Shown here piece after piece: positions 7,035 through 13,796 of a stretch of 13,796 bases of DNA. The DNA is from Planktotalea sp. (lineage in GTDB: Bacteria > Pseudomonadota > Alphaproteobacteria > Rhodobacterales > Rhodobacteraceae). The stretch lies in contig JAHEGL010000058.1 of NCBI GenBank assembly GCA_024645145.1, positions 1 to 13,796 of the forward strand. The letters are read 5' to 3'. Position numbers and translations under genes: made by a program. The first letter of the stretch is position 1, and each line of letters begins with the position of its first letter. The notes beneath the pieces were generated by a model. It did not search any database. It was not told where the DNA came from and saw nothing but the letters and a program-made list of their open reading frames with translations.

Positions 7035-7801
7035 GCATGTTTGATCTGACGGGCAAGGTCGCGCTACTCACGGGTGCTTCCAAAGGCATGGGGTACGAGA
7101 TGGCCAAAGGTCTTGCCGAGCATGGCGCGACGGTGGTGATTTCGTCCCGCTCGCAAGAGGAACTTGACGCTGCGGCGGCGGCGATAAACGATGCTGTTGG
7201 CACCAAGCGTGCCCATGGCGTGGCGGGTAACATCGTTCATAAAGACCAGCTTCAAGCGCTTGTTGATAAGACACATGAGATCGCTGGTCCGATTGACATT
7301 GTCGTCGGCAATGCAGGAGTGAACCCTTACTTCGGCCCCATCGCTAGCATCTCTGACGAACAATACCAACGGACAATGAACGCCAATGTGCAGAGCAATC
7401 TTTGGCTTGCGAAGATGGTCGCACCGGATATGGCGGCGAAGGGGTCTGGCTCGATGATGTTCACCTCTTCGATCGGCGCGTTCAAGGCGTCCGATACGCT
7501 GGGCACATATGGCATGTCGAAGCTGGCGCTCATTGGCCTTGTGCGTAATCTCGCGGCAGAGTTCGGCCCGCAAGGCATCCGCTTTAACGCGATTTGTCCC
7601 GGCTTGGTAAAGACCGATTTCGCGCGCGAACTTTGGGACAAGCCAGGTGTCGAAGAAAAGTATTCCAAATCCATCCCTCTGCGCCGTTTGGGTGAGCCTG
7701 ACGACTTCGCAGGTCTAGCAGTGTTCCTTGGATCAGACGCAAGCAAATACATGACCGGACAGGCACTTACCGTCTGTGGTGGCTCGAGCATGTGGGCGTA
7801 A
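7031..7801 (+). CDS. SDR family oxidoreductase, probably NADP-dependent
   Basis: This 256-residue classical short-chain dehydrogenase/reductase carries the cofactor motif TGASKGMG (14-21), NAG (94-96), structural N119, catalytic S147, and Y160 with K164 (YGMSK). An Arg after the second beta strand (SSR, residue 40) suggests NADP(H) rather than NAD(H). The C-terminal PLRRLGEPDDFAGLAVFLGSD segment is typical of FabG-like and alcohol-oxidising SDRs. It starts inside the end of the acyl-CoA dehydrogenase gene by an ATGA overlap; ATG 7037 is an alternative start. In this cassette it may act on a side hydroxyl or keto group of the substrate, or as a second 3-hydroxyacyl-CoA dehydrogenase. The family alone does not decide. 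Confidence 0.9.
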   Translation: MSMFDLTGKVALLTGASKGMGYEMAKGLAEHGATVVISSRSQEELDAAAAAINDAVGTKRAHGVAGNIVHKDQLQALVDKTHEIAGPIDIVVGNAGVNPYFGPIASISDEQYQRTMNANVQSNLWLAKMVAPDMAAKGSGSMMFTSSIGAFKASDTLGTYGMSKLALIGLVRNLAAEFGPQGIRFNAICPGLVKTDFARELWDKPGVEEKYSKSIPLRRLGEPDDFAGLAVFLGSDASKYMTGQALTVCGGSSMWA

Positions 7802-7804
7802 GCG

Positions 7805-8578
7805 ATGGAGCTTAAAGACAAGATTTGTGTCGTCACAGGGGCCGCCAGTGGCATTGGCAAGGCGCTTTGTCATGCTTTCGCTAAAGAAGGCACCGCGCAT
7901 GTTGTTTGCGTTGATGTAAACGGCGATGGTGCTGCCGCAACCGCGCGCGAGATTGGCGGACATGCGTTCACTGTTGATGTCTCCGGCGAAGCGGCGATTG
8001 TGGAGATGATCGACGCAGTTGAACGCGCGATCGGGCCGATTGATCTCTTCTTTTCCAACGCTGGCATCGCCGTTGGTGGCGGTATGGAAACGCCCAATAA
8101 CGATTGGCAGCGTGTCTGGGATATCAACGTGATGGCGCATGTTTGGGCGTCGCGCAAACTTGTCCCTCTGATGGCTGCGCGCGGGGGTGGTTATCTGCTG
8201 AACACCTCATCCGCTGCGGGGCTTTTGAACCAGATCGGTTCTGCCTCTTATGGTGTCACGAAACACGCAGCTGTCGGCCTTGCTGAATGGCTTGCGATGA
8301 CGCATGGGGATGAAGGGATCAAGGTCTCTGTGCTCTGCCCGCAAGCCGTGCGCACAGAGATGACACGCGGACATGAGGACCATGTCGCTGCGATCAACGG
8401 GATGATGGAACCGGATCCTGTTGCGCAGATTTGCGTCGATGCGATCCGCAGCGAGAGCTTCCTTATTTTGCCCCACGAAGACGTGCGCGAGTACATCAAG
8501 AACAAGGCGGACAATTACGATCGTTGGATTGGTGGTATGCGAAAGCTGAACCGTATTTACGGCGATAAGAAACTTTAA
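7805..8578 (+). CDS. SDR family oxidoreductase, probably NAD-dependent
   Basis: This 257-residue classical SDR shows TGAASGIG (11-18), NAG (85-87), N108, S136, and Y149 with K153 (YGVTK). Asp37 at the end of the second beta strand (CVDVNG) points to NAD(H), unlike the Arg in its neighbour. The C-terminal part differs from FabG-like enzymes and has the pattern of SDRs with a late helix (VREYIKNKADNYDRWIGGM). The gene begins only three bases after the previous stop and lacks a strong ribosome site, so coupling is likely. Two SDRs with opposite apparent cofactor preference in one operon suggest two different redox steps, or an oxidation-reduction pair, on the substrate. The exact reaction is unknown. 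Confidence 0.9.
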   Translation: MELKDKICVVTGAASGIGKALCHAFAKEGTAHVVCVDVNGDGAAATAREIGGHAFTVDVSGEAAIVEMIDAVERAIGPIDLFFSNAGIAVGGGMETPNNDWQRVWDINVMAHVWASRKLVPLMAARGGGYLLNTSSAAGLLNQIGSASYGVTKHAAVGLAEWLAMTHGDEGIKVSVLCPQAVRTEMTRGHEDHVAAINGMMEPDPVAQICVDAIRSESFLILPHEDVREYIKNKADNYDRWIGGMRKLNRIYGDKKL

Positions 8579-8594
8579 ACGAAAGGGCCTGACA

Positions 8595-8966
8595 ATGATC
8601 GGCTACACATCAATCGGCGTCTCTGACATGGAGCGCGCGAAAGCATTTTACTTGGATCTCTTTGCAGATAAGGGTGCAAAAATCGTGTCCGACATTGGAC
8701 GTCTCGCCTTCGTCGGCACCAAGCGGGGCGAGCCAATGCTGGCCGTTTGCGAACCCTATGACAAAGGCGATCCCACGCCCGGAAATGGCGGCATGGTAGC
8801 CTTTACGATGGACAGTAAAGAAGAAGCGGCAGCCTTCTATCACAAAGCTATCTCGCTCGGTGCGACATGTGACGGCGAACCCGGTCAGCGTATTCCTGAT
8901 CGCTTTTATGGCGCGTATGTGCGCGATCTAGATGGCAACAAGGTTTGTTTCTTCGTGTTTGGGTAG
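8595..8966 (+). CDS. VOC family protein lacking obvious metal ligands
   Basis: This 123-residue protein of the glyoxalase/bleomycin-resistance fold opens with MIGYTSIGVSDMERAKAFY and ends with YVRDLDGNKVCFFVFG. It falls in a subfamily whose members usually begin IGYxxxG and end DGNKxCxF. The first-strand His and last-strand Glu of metal-dependent VOC enzymes are replaced here by S6 and by Cys in NKVCFF. It may therefore bind a small molecule or CoA ester without a metal, or act as an accessory protein. GAAAGGG lies eight to nine bases before the ATG, sixteen bases after the SDR stop, so it closes the degradation operon. It is distinct from the metal-type VOC protein at 1228-1647. Confidence 0.85.
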   Translation: MIGYTSIGVSDMERAKAFYLDLFADKGAKIVSDIGRLAFVGTKRGEPMLAVCEPYDKGDPTPGNGGMVAFTMDSKEEAAAFYHKAISLGATCDGEPGQRIPDRFYGAYVRDLDGNKVCFFVFG

Positions 8967-9005
8967 AGTATACATTGCGCAGCCTGAACAAGAGGTATGA
9001 GTGCT

Positions 9006-9311
9006 ATGAAGACCCCTGATTTTGATGTGGCACCGTTTGATGAAGACGAAAGCCATGCGATGGATGCGTTTAAAACGGCGTTGTCGGATGGCTCGACCAT
9101 TTCGCACCTCACTCCCGCGCACCAAGCCGAGTTACAAGCTGCCGCGCGTGCGACGATGAACCCTGTGAAAAAGCACATCTCCACGCGTTTGGCCGAGCGT
9201 GATTTGGTGCGTTTAAAAGCGAAAGCTCTGGAGCAAGGGATGCCCTATCAATCGGTGCTTGCTTCGATTGTGCACCGCTATGTTGAAAGGGCGTTGGTGG
9301 AGAAGGAGTGA
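9006..9311 (+). CDS. CopG-type (ribbon-helix-helix) antitoxin, orphan
   Basis: This small acidic-then-basic protein has 101 residues from ATG 9006, or 104 from ATG 8997. Its C-terminal half KKHISTRLAERDLVRLKAKA...GMPYQSVLASIVHRYVERAL fits the CopG antitoxin family of type II toxin-antitoxin systems: a beta strand followed by two helices that dimerise and bind DNA. The N-terminal part is rich in Asp and Glu and would wrap the toxin. I prefer the start at 9006 because AAGAGG (8990-8995) lies ten bases before it but only one base before 8997. The usual toxin gene (BrnT/RelE-like) is not adjacent: upstream is the VOC gene and downstream the opposite-strand split gene. It may be a solitary antitoxin or autoregulator. 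Confidence 0.75.
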   Translation: MKTPDFDVAPFDEDESHAMDAFKTALSDGSTISHLTPAHQAELQAAARATMNPVKKHISTRLAERDLVRLKAKALEQGMPYQSVLASIVHRYVERALVEKE

Positions 9312-9323
9312 GTTTGAGGGGTC

Positions 9324-9343
9324 CGCTGTATTACATGACAGCG
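9324..9343. terminator. Short hairpin between converging genes
   Basis: CGCTGT (9324-9329) pairs with ACAGCG (9338-9343) around an 8-base loop, twelve bases past the antitoxin stop. It sits in the 42-base gap between two converging genes, where a two-way terminator would be expected. Neither strand has a T tract after the stem, so its strength is doubtful. Confidence 0.2.
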
Positions 9344-9353
9344 CTTATCGGAT

Positions 9354-9695
9354 TTACGCTTTCACTATGTGTTTGCCAACGATAGCTGACGCAACTGAAC
9401 TCCAGCTTTCGTGCAAACCATCTATTTGAGATTTAGGCTCAAAATTTTCGTCCAGCTTGAACAACCCGATCTCCACATTTTCAGGGTTATTTTCAATTGC
9501 AGCACTGCCATCGGATAGAACCATTACGCTCGACAGGGCATGATAAACTGCCGCTTTAGCAACTGTCGCAATGTCTTCTGTTGCTTCGTCTGAAATACTC
9601 AGGCGATTTGCGGCGTTGCGGACTGGATCAGTAACCCAGTCGGCCTCACGAAACAGTTTCACCATACCATCAGACTCTTGAACAATATCTGCCAT
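9354..9695 (-). CDS. Uncharacterised protein, downstream part of a gene split by an in-frame TGA
   Basis: This open frame of 113 residues runs from ATG 9695 (MADIVQESDG) to the TGA at 9354-9356. It is soluble and acidic, with no signal peptide, membrane segment or catalytic motif that I recognise. The central part (SDEATEDIATVAKAAVYHALSSVMVL) looks helical, and the end IDGLHESW is distinctive. No Shine-Dalgarno is present before ATG 9695. The same frame stays open upstream of a single TGA (9699-9701) for another 44 codons, so this ORF is probably the larger part of a protein of about 158 residues. Function is unknown. Codon and base use look more AT-rich than in the flanking operons. Confidence 0.55.
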   Translation of the reverse strand: MADIVQESDGMVKLFREADWVTDPVRNAANRLSISDEATEDIATVAKAAVYHALSSVMVLSDGSAAIENNPENVEIGLFKLDENFEPKSQIDGLHESWSSVASAIVGKHIVKA

Positions 9696-9698
9696 AGC

Positions 9699-9833
9699 TC
9701 AAAGCATAGTTGCGCGAGATATTTGATCGATGCCTTCTCTAGTTTGAGAACCCGCCCAACTCTCTGGATCGGGAACTCCGAGCATTGCAAATTTCTTAAC
9801 TAGGTCAGCTTGTTTGTCCATGAATCTACCCAT
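9699..9833 (-). pseudogene. Upstream part of the split uncharacterised gene, ended by TGA
   Basis: On the minus strand a 44-residue frame starts at ATG 9833 (MGRFMDKQADLV) or at ATG 9821 (MDKQADLVKKFAML) and ends in ...ISRATML followed by TGA at 9701-9699. The next codons in the same frame are GCT ATG GCA, leading into the 113-residue ORF. The composition (GVPDPESWAGSQTREGIDQ) reads like the ordinary N-terminal region of a soluble protein. A CGA-to-TGA change would restore RATMLRAMADIV as a continuous helix. It is therefore best read as a nonsense-mutated gene, with a short separate ORF or programmed readthrough as alternatives. The 118 bases upstream (9834-9951) hold no gene and no promoter that I could fix with confidence. 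Confidence 0.5.
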
Positions 9834-9951
9834 CGTTGAACGACTTCTCACCACTAGAGACTTCAACCCCAGATTACATCACATAAAACCCGTTATCTTA
9901 TGTTCGCGGTTTGCTCCAAGCGGCGGTGATCAACTCTAGGTCGAAAAGTTT

Positions 9952-10827
9952 TCACCTCTTCTTCAATGGCCGCATCAAGCCTTCTTGCGCCACGCTCGCA
10001 ACCAACTCCCCCGAATGCGAGTAAATTGCACCGCGATTAAAACCGCGTGCGCCGCCTGTCCAAGGGGCGTCCAAGTCATACAAATGCCACTCGGAAAAAT
10101 CGATGGGCGTGTGAAACCACATGGCGTGATCCAAGCTCGCGCTCATCACCTTGCCTTGGAACCATGTCAGCCCGTGTGGGCGTAGCGAAGAGCCGAGCAG
10201 GTTCATGTCAGACGCATAAGCGAGCAGGCAATGTTGCATCTGTGCGCCCTGCCCTTTGGCTGCTTCCATGCGAAACCAAAGCTGATTGCGATCGTCCGCG
10301 TTCTCGGGCGTAAAGAAATCACGGGGGGCGACTTCACGTATTTCGATAGGGCGTTGGCGTAAAAAATCATCGTGATATTTTTCAGGGATCTGATCGACGA
10401 CAGTGGCGCGCAGTTCATCGCGGTTTGGCCAATCTGTTGGTGCACCAACGTCGGGTTTGGGGTGCTGATACTCCCACCCGCTTTCATCAATATGAAACGA
10501 AGCAGACATGTTGAAAATCTGTTTGCCGTGTTGGATTGCCACGACGCGCCGAGTCGTGAAACTGCCACCATCACGAGCACGGTCCACTTGATAGATCACC
10601 GGAATTTCAGGGTCACCGGGGCGGATGAAATACGCGTGCAGCGAGTGGCACAGACGATCCGGCACAGTGCGGTAGGCGGCCATCAAGGCTTGCGCAATGA
10701 CGTGGCCGCCAAAGATGCGCGTCGTCGTTTCACCGCCGCCGCCGACGCCGCGAAACAGATCAACCTCGAGCTGCTCGATATCCAGAAGGTGCAACAGTTC
10801 ATCGGCAGGGGTCATCTTTTGCGACAT
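9952..10827 (-). CDS. tesB: Acyl-CoA thioesterase II (TesB)
   Basis: This 291-residue double-hotdog thioesterase hydrolyses acyl-CoAs to free acids and CoA in the cytoplasm. The length matches E. coli TesB. The N-terminal hotdog contains IFGGHVIAQALMAAYRTVP and HSLHAYFIRPGDP. In the second hotdog the catalytic triad aligns exactly by spacing: D207 (YASDMNL), S231 in place of Thr (ASLDHAMWFH) and Q281 (SVAQEGLMR), against D204/T228/Q278 in E. coli. The gene starts twelve bases after the aacS stop and is probably co-transcribed with it. Next to an acetoacetyl-CoA synthetase it could control overflow of CoA esters or free CoA. Its true chain-length preference cannot be read from the sequence. 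ATG at codon 5 is an alternative start. Confidence 0.95.
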   Translation of the reverse strand: MSQKMTPADELLHLLDIEQLEVDLFRGVGGGGETTTRIFGGHVIAQALMAAYRTVPDRLCHSLHAYFIRPGDPEIPVIYQVDRARDGGSFTTRRVVAIQHGKQIFNMSASFHIDESGWEYQHPKPDVGAPTDWPNRDELRATVVDQIPEKYHDDFLRQRPIEIREVAPRDFFTPENADDRNQLWFRMEAAKGQGAQMQHCLLAYASDMNLLGSSLRPHGLTWFQGKVMSASLDHAMWFHTPIDFSEWHLYDLDAPWTGGARGFNRGAIYSHSGELVASVAQEGLMRPLKKR

Positions 10828-10839
10828 GGGGGTGTGGCC

Positions 10840-12795
10840 TTAGGTGTTGGCCCGTGCGGTCGCATAGGCGAGGAAGAAATCAAAGCTCTCGGGGTTGGCC
10901 ATGCTATCACGGTTCACCACGCTTTGAGGGTCACCGCCAAGCAACAGCTTTTTCACTGGGACTTCAAGCTTTTTGCCAGAAAGCGTGCGCGGCACGTCTT
11001 TGATTTCCACAATTTCATTGGGCACAAAGCGCGCAGAGACTTGCGCGCGAATGGCGGCGTTGATCTGCTTTTTCAAATCGTCATCAAAGGGCACACCCAC
11101 GACAGGCACAACAAAGAGCGGCATGAAGCTGTCGCGCCCAAGGAATTCCAGATCAACCACAAGGGAGTCGAGCACCGTGTCGAGGCCCTCAACCGCCTGA
11201 TAAATTTCGGCACTGCCAAGGCGCAGACCTTTGCGATTGATGGTTGCGTCAGAGCGGCCATAAATAACAGAGGCTCCGTTTTCATCAATCGCGATCCAAT
11301 CGCCGTGACGCCAGACGCCCTCATAATCCGCGAAGTAACTGTCAAACAGGCGGCTCCCGTCATCATCGCCCCAAAAGTAAAGTGGCATGGATGGAAGGGG
11401 TTCTGTGCAAACCAATTCACCCACTTCACCGATCAGTTCTTCGCCAAGCGGGTCATAGGCGCGCACGGCATTGCCAAGCGCGCGGCATTGCATTTCACCA
11501 GCGCGCACAACCATCCCGGGATGCCCCACAACGAAGGCACCTGCAAGATCAGTGCCGCCAGAGATAGGGGCGAGCCATTGATCTGCTTTTACGTCACAGT
11601 ATATCCAGTCATAGGTGTCACCTGATAGCGGCGAACCAGTTGCCCCGAGTGAGCGAAGGTTTTCCAGATCAACGTCATCGCGCGGAGTCACACCTGCCTT
11701 CATACAGGTGCTGTAAAACGCAGCACCTGCTCCGAAATAGCTTAGCTTTTCATCCGCGATAAAACGCCAAACGACACCCATGTCGGGGTAATTGGCAGCG
11801 CCATCAAAAATCGCAACGGTGGCTCCTTGGGCAAGGGCCATCCACTGGCCATTCCACATTATCCAGCCCGAAGAGGTCAGCCAGCAAAAGCGGTCCTTGG
11901 CAGAGATATCTTGGTGCAGGGATTGCTTGCTCGCTTCCAAAAGGATGCCGCCGTGACCATGCACAATTGGCTTAGGATTGCCCGTGGTTCCAGAGGAATA
12001 AACAATCCAAAGCGGATGCTCAAAGGGAACTTGTGTGGATTGGTAGCGCGCTGAATCCTGAGTGATCGTGCTCCATGCGATATGGGTGTCAGGCAAAGGG
12101 CCGATGACGGGAAGCGTGACGAACGCTGTAACGCTTGGCAAGTTTGCATTTATCTCGGCCAACACCTCGCGGCGATTAACTTGCTTGCCTGCGTGAATAT
12201 ATCCGTCCTGCGCAATCAGAACTTTCGGTTCGATCTGTTGGAAGCGGTCAAGGATTGCCACGTGTCCCATATCCGGCGCGCAAAGTGACCAGACCGCGCC
12301 AAGGCTCGCGGTGGCCAGAAGCGCAATCAGCGCAACCTCCGTATTCGGAAGGATCGCGACGACTCGGTCGCCCTGCGTAACGCCCATTTTGCGCAGGTTA
12401 TCTGCAACGCTTGCCACTTGGTCGCGCAACACCGCCCAAGTCATTTCTGAACGACCAAAGGTCTCTGATTGTACGATCAATGCGCATTCATCAGGCCGCT
12501 TTTGGGCGTGTTTAATAATGGCGTCAGCGTAGTTGAGTTGCGCGTCCTTGCCCCATTTCATGTCAGGCATTTGACGCTTGAGGAGCATCTGCGACGGAGC
12601 CTGTTGCGCAGGGATTTCGAAGAAGTCCCAGATAGCGCGCCAGAAGCTTTCAAGGTCATCGACGCTCCAGCGCCACATGGCATTGTAGTCGTCAAACTCT
12701 AGCCCACGTGTGTCGCGCACAAAACGCTCGAACTGAGCCATGCTAGAGGCATCATACCGCTCTTGGCTCGGGGTCCAAAGAACCTTGGCGCTCAC
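10840..12795 (-). CDS. aacS: Acetoacetyl-CoA synthetase (acetoacetate-CoA ligase)
   Basis: This 651-residue ANL-family enzyme converts acetoacetate, ATP and CoA to acetoacetyl-CoA, AMP and PPi. It is used in ketone-body and polyhydroxybutyrate metabolism. The length and N-terminal pattern (VLWTPSQERYDASSMAQF) fit AacS rather than the slightly different acetyl-CoA synthetase. Motifs seen are the P-loop YSSGTTGNPKPIVHG (266-280), SSGWIMWN, ATGSPLS, ISGGTDLAGAF, WRHGDW, GRSDATINRKGLRLGSAEIY, and the lid motif PRTLSGKK with catalytic K608. The ending NPESFDFFLAYA is also typical. The start is GTG at 12795-12793, overlapping the TGA of the serine hydrolase by four bases (GTGA), with AAGG nine bases ahead. 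This coupling and the short gap to tesB indicate one operon. Confidence 0.95.
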   Translation of the reverse strand: MSAKVLWTPSQERYDASSMAQFERFVRDTRGLEFDDYNAMWRWSVDDLESFWRAIWDFFEIPAQQAPSQMLLKRQMPDMKWGKDAQLNYADAIIKHAQKRPDECALIVQSETFGRSEMTWAVLRDQVASVADNLRKMGVTQGDRVVAILPNTEVALIALLATASLGAVWSLCAPDMGHVAILDRFQQIEPKVLIAQDGYIHAGKQVNRREVLAEINANLPSVTAFVTLPVIGPLPDTHIAWSTITQDSARYQSTQVPFEHPLWIVYSSGTTGNPKPIVHGHGGILLEASKQSLHQDISAKDRFCWLTSSGWIMWNGQWMALAQGATVAIFDGAANYPDMGVVWRFIADEKLSYFGAGAAFYSTCMKAGVTPRDDVDLENLRSLGATGSPLSGDTYDWIYCDVKADQWLAPISGGTDLAGAFVVGHPGMVVRAGEMQCRALGNAVRAYDPLGEELIGEVGELVCTEPLPSMPLYFWGDDDGSRLFDSYFADYEGVWRHGDWIAIDENGASVIYGRSDATINRKGLRLGSAEIYQAVEGLDTVLDSLVVDLEFLGRDSFMPLFVVPVVGVPFDDDLKKQINAAIRAQVSARFVPNEIVEIKDVPRTLSGKKLEVPVKKLLLGGDPQSVVNRDSMANPESFDFFLAYATARANT

Positions 12796-13796
12796 GTCAA
12801 TGCGCCTTGCACCAGCGCTTTCATTTCCGAGCGAGACGGGTAGGAACTGCTCGGGGAAAGCTGTGTAAAGAAGATCGCGGAAAGCTGATGCACCGGATCA
12901 ATCCAAAAGAAGGTTGATGCCATACCGCCCCATGAAAAATCACCAACCGATCCGGGCACACGTGCACGCGCAGGATCAAGCACGACCGCCCCGCCAATGC
13001 CAAACCCCATGCCTTGCATGGGTTGTTCTGCAAAACTCGATGGCCCCATATCTGCAATATCGCCCGCCAGATGATTGCGCATCATGAAGCGCAGGGTATG
13101 TGGTGAAATCAGGCCCTGCCCGCCAGAGCGCAGCATTTCAACGAAGCGTCGATAGTCATCAATGGTAGAGAGGAGACCACCTCCACCTGAATTCATCTTA
13201 GTGCTTTTGAAGGGCGTGTTTTCCAAGCTGTCTGCAAGGTTCAAACTCTCTGCGCTTTTCTCAACCGCGTTCAAGTCAAACGAATTCCCCGCGAGCGGCG
13301 TATACATCGATGCGAACCTCTGTTCCGTGCCTTTGGGAATGGTGAACCGTGTCTCATTCATCCCTAAGGGGTCGAAAATTTCGTCGATGAAAAACGCTTC
13401 CAAAGTCTTGCCGCTGATCACTTCAACCACGCGACCAATCAGATCAATGCCGACCGAATACTCCCAACGCGTGCCGGGTCTAAAGACAAGCGGAAGATCG
13501 GCTATAGCTGTCGCCACTTCTGCAAGCGTCTTGGAACCGGGCCAAAAGTCCAGTTTTTGTTCAGCCATCGCTTGCGGCACAATCCCGGGGTTGAAGCCGT
13601 AGCTCACACCAGACGTATGCGTCAGAAGTTGATGTAACGTCGGCGTCGCGCAAGGCTCCGTTTGCGAGAGATCGCGCGCACCTTCGCGCAAGCAGCGCAT
13701 ATCGGAAAATTCTGGAATGAAGTCAGACACAGGCGCATCAAGATGGACCAAACCCCGCTCCACCAACATCATCATCGCAACCGATGTAACTGGCTT
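12792..13796 (-). CDS. Serine hydrolase, class C beta-lactamase/esterase fold (5' end outside window)
   Basis: The frame is open to the window edge, so the gene is partial: the first visible residues are KPVTSVAMMMLVERGL. The leading Lys is probably the K of the catalytic SxxK motif, with the Ser just outside. A Met inside this stretch (position 13775) is not a real start. About 334 residues are visible. Other family marks are LLTHTSGVSYGF, the tyrosine motif WEYSVGID (Y codon at 13460-13458), the helix LGMNETRF, and the C-terminal FSWGGMASTFFWIDP that replaces KTG/HTG. This pattern suits EstB-like esterases and beta-lactamase-related hydrolases more than antibiotic-degrading AmpC. Being coupled to aacS, it might release acetoacetate or hydroxybutyrate from an ester; that is inference. 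Localisation cannot be judged without the N-terminus. Confidence 0.88.
   Translation of the reverse strand, partial: KPVTSVAMMMLVERGLVHLDAPVSDFIPEFSDMRCLREGARDLSQTEPCATPTLHQLLTHTSGVSYGFNPGIVPQAMAEQKLDFWPGSKTLAEVATAIADLPLVFRPGTRWEYSVGIDLIGRVVEVISGKTLEAFFIDEIFDPLGMNETRFTIPKGTEQRFASMYTPLAGNSFDLNAVEKSAESLNLADSLENTPFKSTKMNSGGGGLLSTIDDYRRFVEMLRSGGQGLISPHTLRFMMRNHLAGDIADMGPSSFAEQPMQGMGFGIGGAVVLDPARARVPGSVGDFSWGGMASTFFWIDPVHQLSAIFFTQLSPSSSYPSRSEMKALVQGALT

Noticed and set aside
8967..9353. Search for a toxin partner of the CopG antitoxin
   Set aside because: The gaps on both sides are about 40 bases and no BrnT-, RelE- or HicA-like frame is present on either strand.
9930..9951. A/T-rich near-palindrome after tesB as a terminator
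   Set aside because: The arms (GGTCGAAAA/GTTTTCACC) contain a mismatch and leave no room for a loop, and no T tract follows in the tesB direction.
10372..11625. Plus-strand open frame of 417 codons
   Set aside because: It is antisense to tesB and aacS, both of which have full family motifs and catalytic residues. The translation is rich in His, Arg and Ala and shows no family features.
13162..13602. Plus-strand open frame of 146 codons
   Set aside because: It is antisense to the serine hydrolase, whose frame shows conserved HTSG, YSVG and WGG motifs.

Overview
The window looks like chromosomal DNA of an alphaproteobacterium, most likely a marine Rhodobacterales (Roseobacter-group) species. 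This rests on the protein style (acetoacetyl-CoA synthetase of the rhizobial/roseobacter type, TesB, MDR and SDR families), the moderate-to-high GC and the dense operons joined by ATGA overlaps. No rRNA, tRNA, CRISPR array, insertion sequence or integrase is visible. The taxonomic call is an inference made without any search.

Plus strand, left part (1-9311). A two-gene unit comes first: a zinc-free MDR-type NADP-dependent oxidoreductase (200-1231) overlapping a metal-type VOC/glyoxalase-fold protein (1228-1647). After a 274-base gap holding a small hairpin, a dyad and a micro-ORF lies a tight acyl-CoA degradation cassette. In order it encodes a class I adenylate-forming acyl-CoA ligase (1922-3628), a 3-hydroxyacyl-CoA dehydrogenase without a hydratase domain (3625-4917), an enoyl-CoA hydratase (4914-5693), an ACAD10/11-like acyl-CoA dehydrogenase (5718-7034), two SDR oxidoreductases (7031-7801, 7805-8578) and a second, apparently metal-less VOC protein (8595-8966). 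Together they would activate a carboxylic acid to its CoA thioester, desaturate, hydrate and oxidise it. No thiolase is present, and the extra SDR and VOC genes suggest a non-straight-chain or oxygenated substrate that the sequence does not identify. The strand ends with a CopG-type antitoxin gene (9006-9311) that has no toxin beside it.

Minus strand, right part (13796-9354). A serine hydrolase of the class C beta-lactamase fold (cut by the window edge exactly at its SxxK motif), acetoacetyl-CoA synthetase (aacS, GTG start) and acyl-CoA thioesterase II (tesB) form an apparent operon centred on acetoacetate and CoA thioesters. Downstream on the same strand is a small uncharacterised gene split by an in-frame TGA (9833-9354), converging on the antitoxin gene.

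The most noteworthy points are the in-frame TGA that divides what reads as one protein, the micro-ORF that takes the only good Shine-Dalgarno in front of the acyl-CoA ligase, the thiolase-less cassette of unknown substrate, the orphan antitoxin, and the cluster of dyad-symmetric sites upstream of the first gene. I saw no clear evidence of a wholly new biological system.
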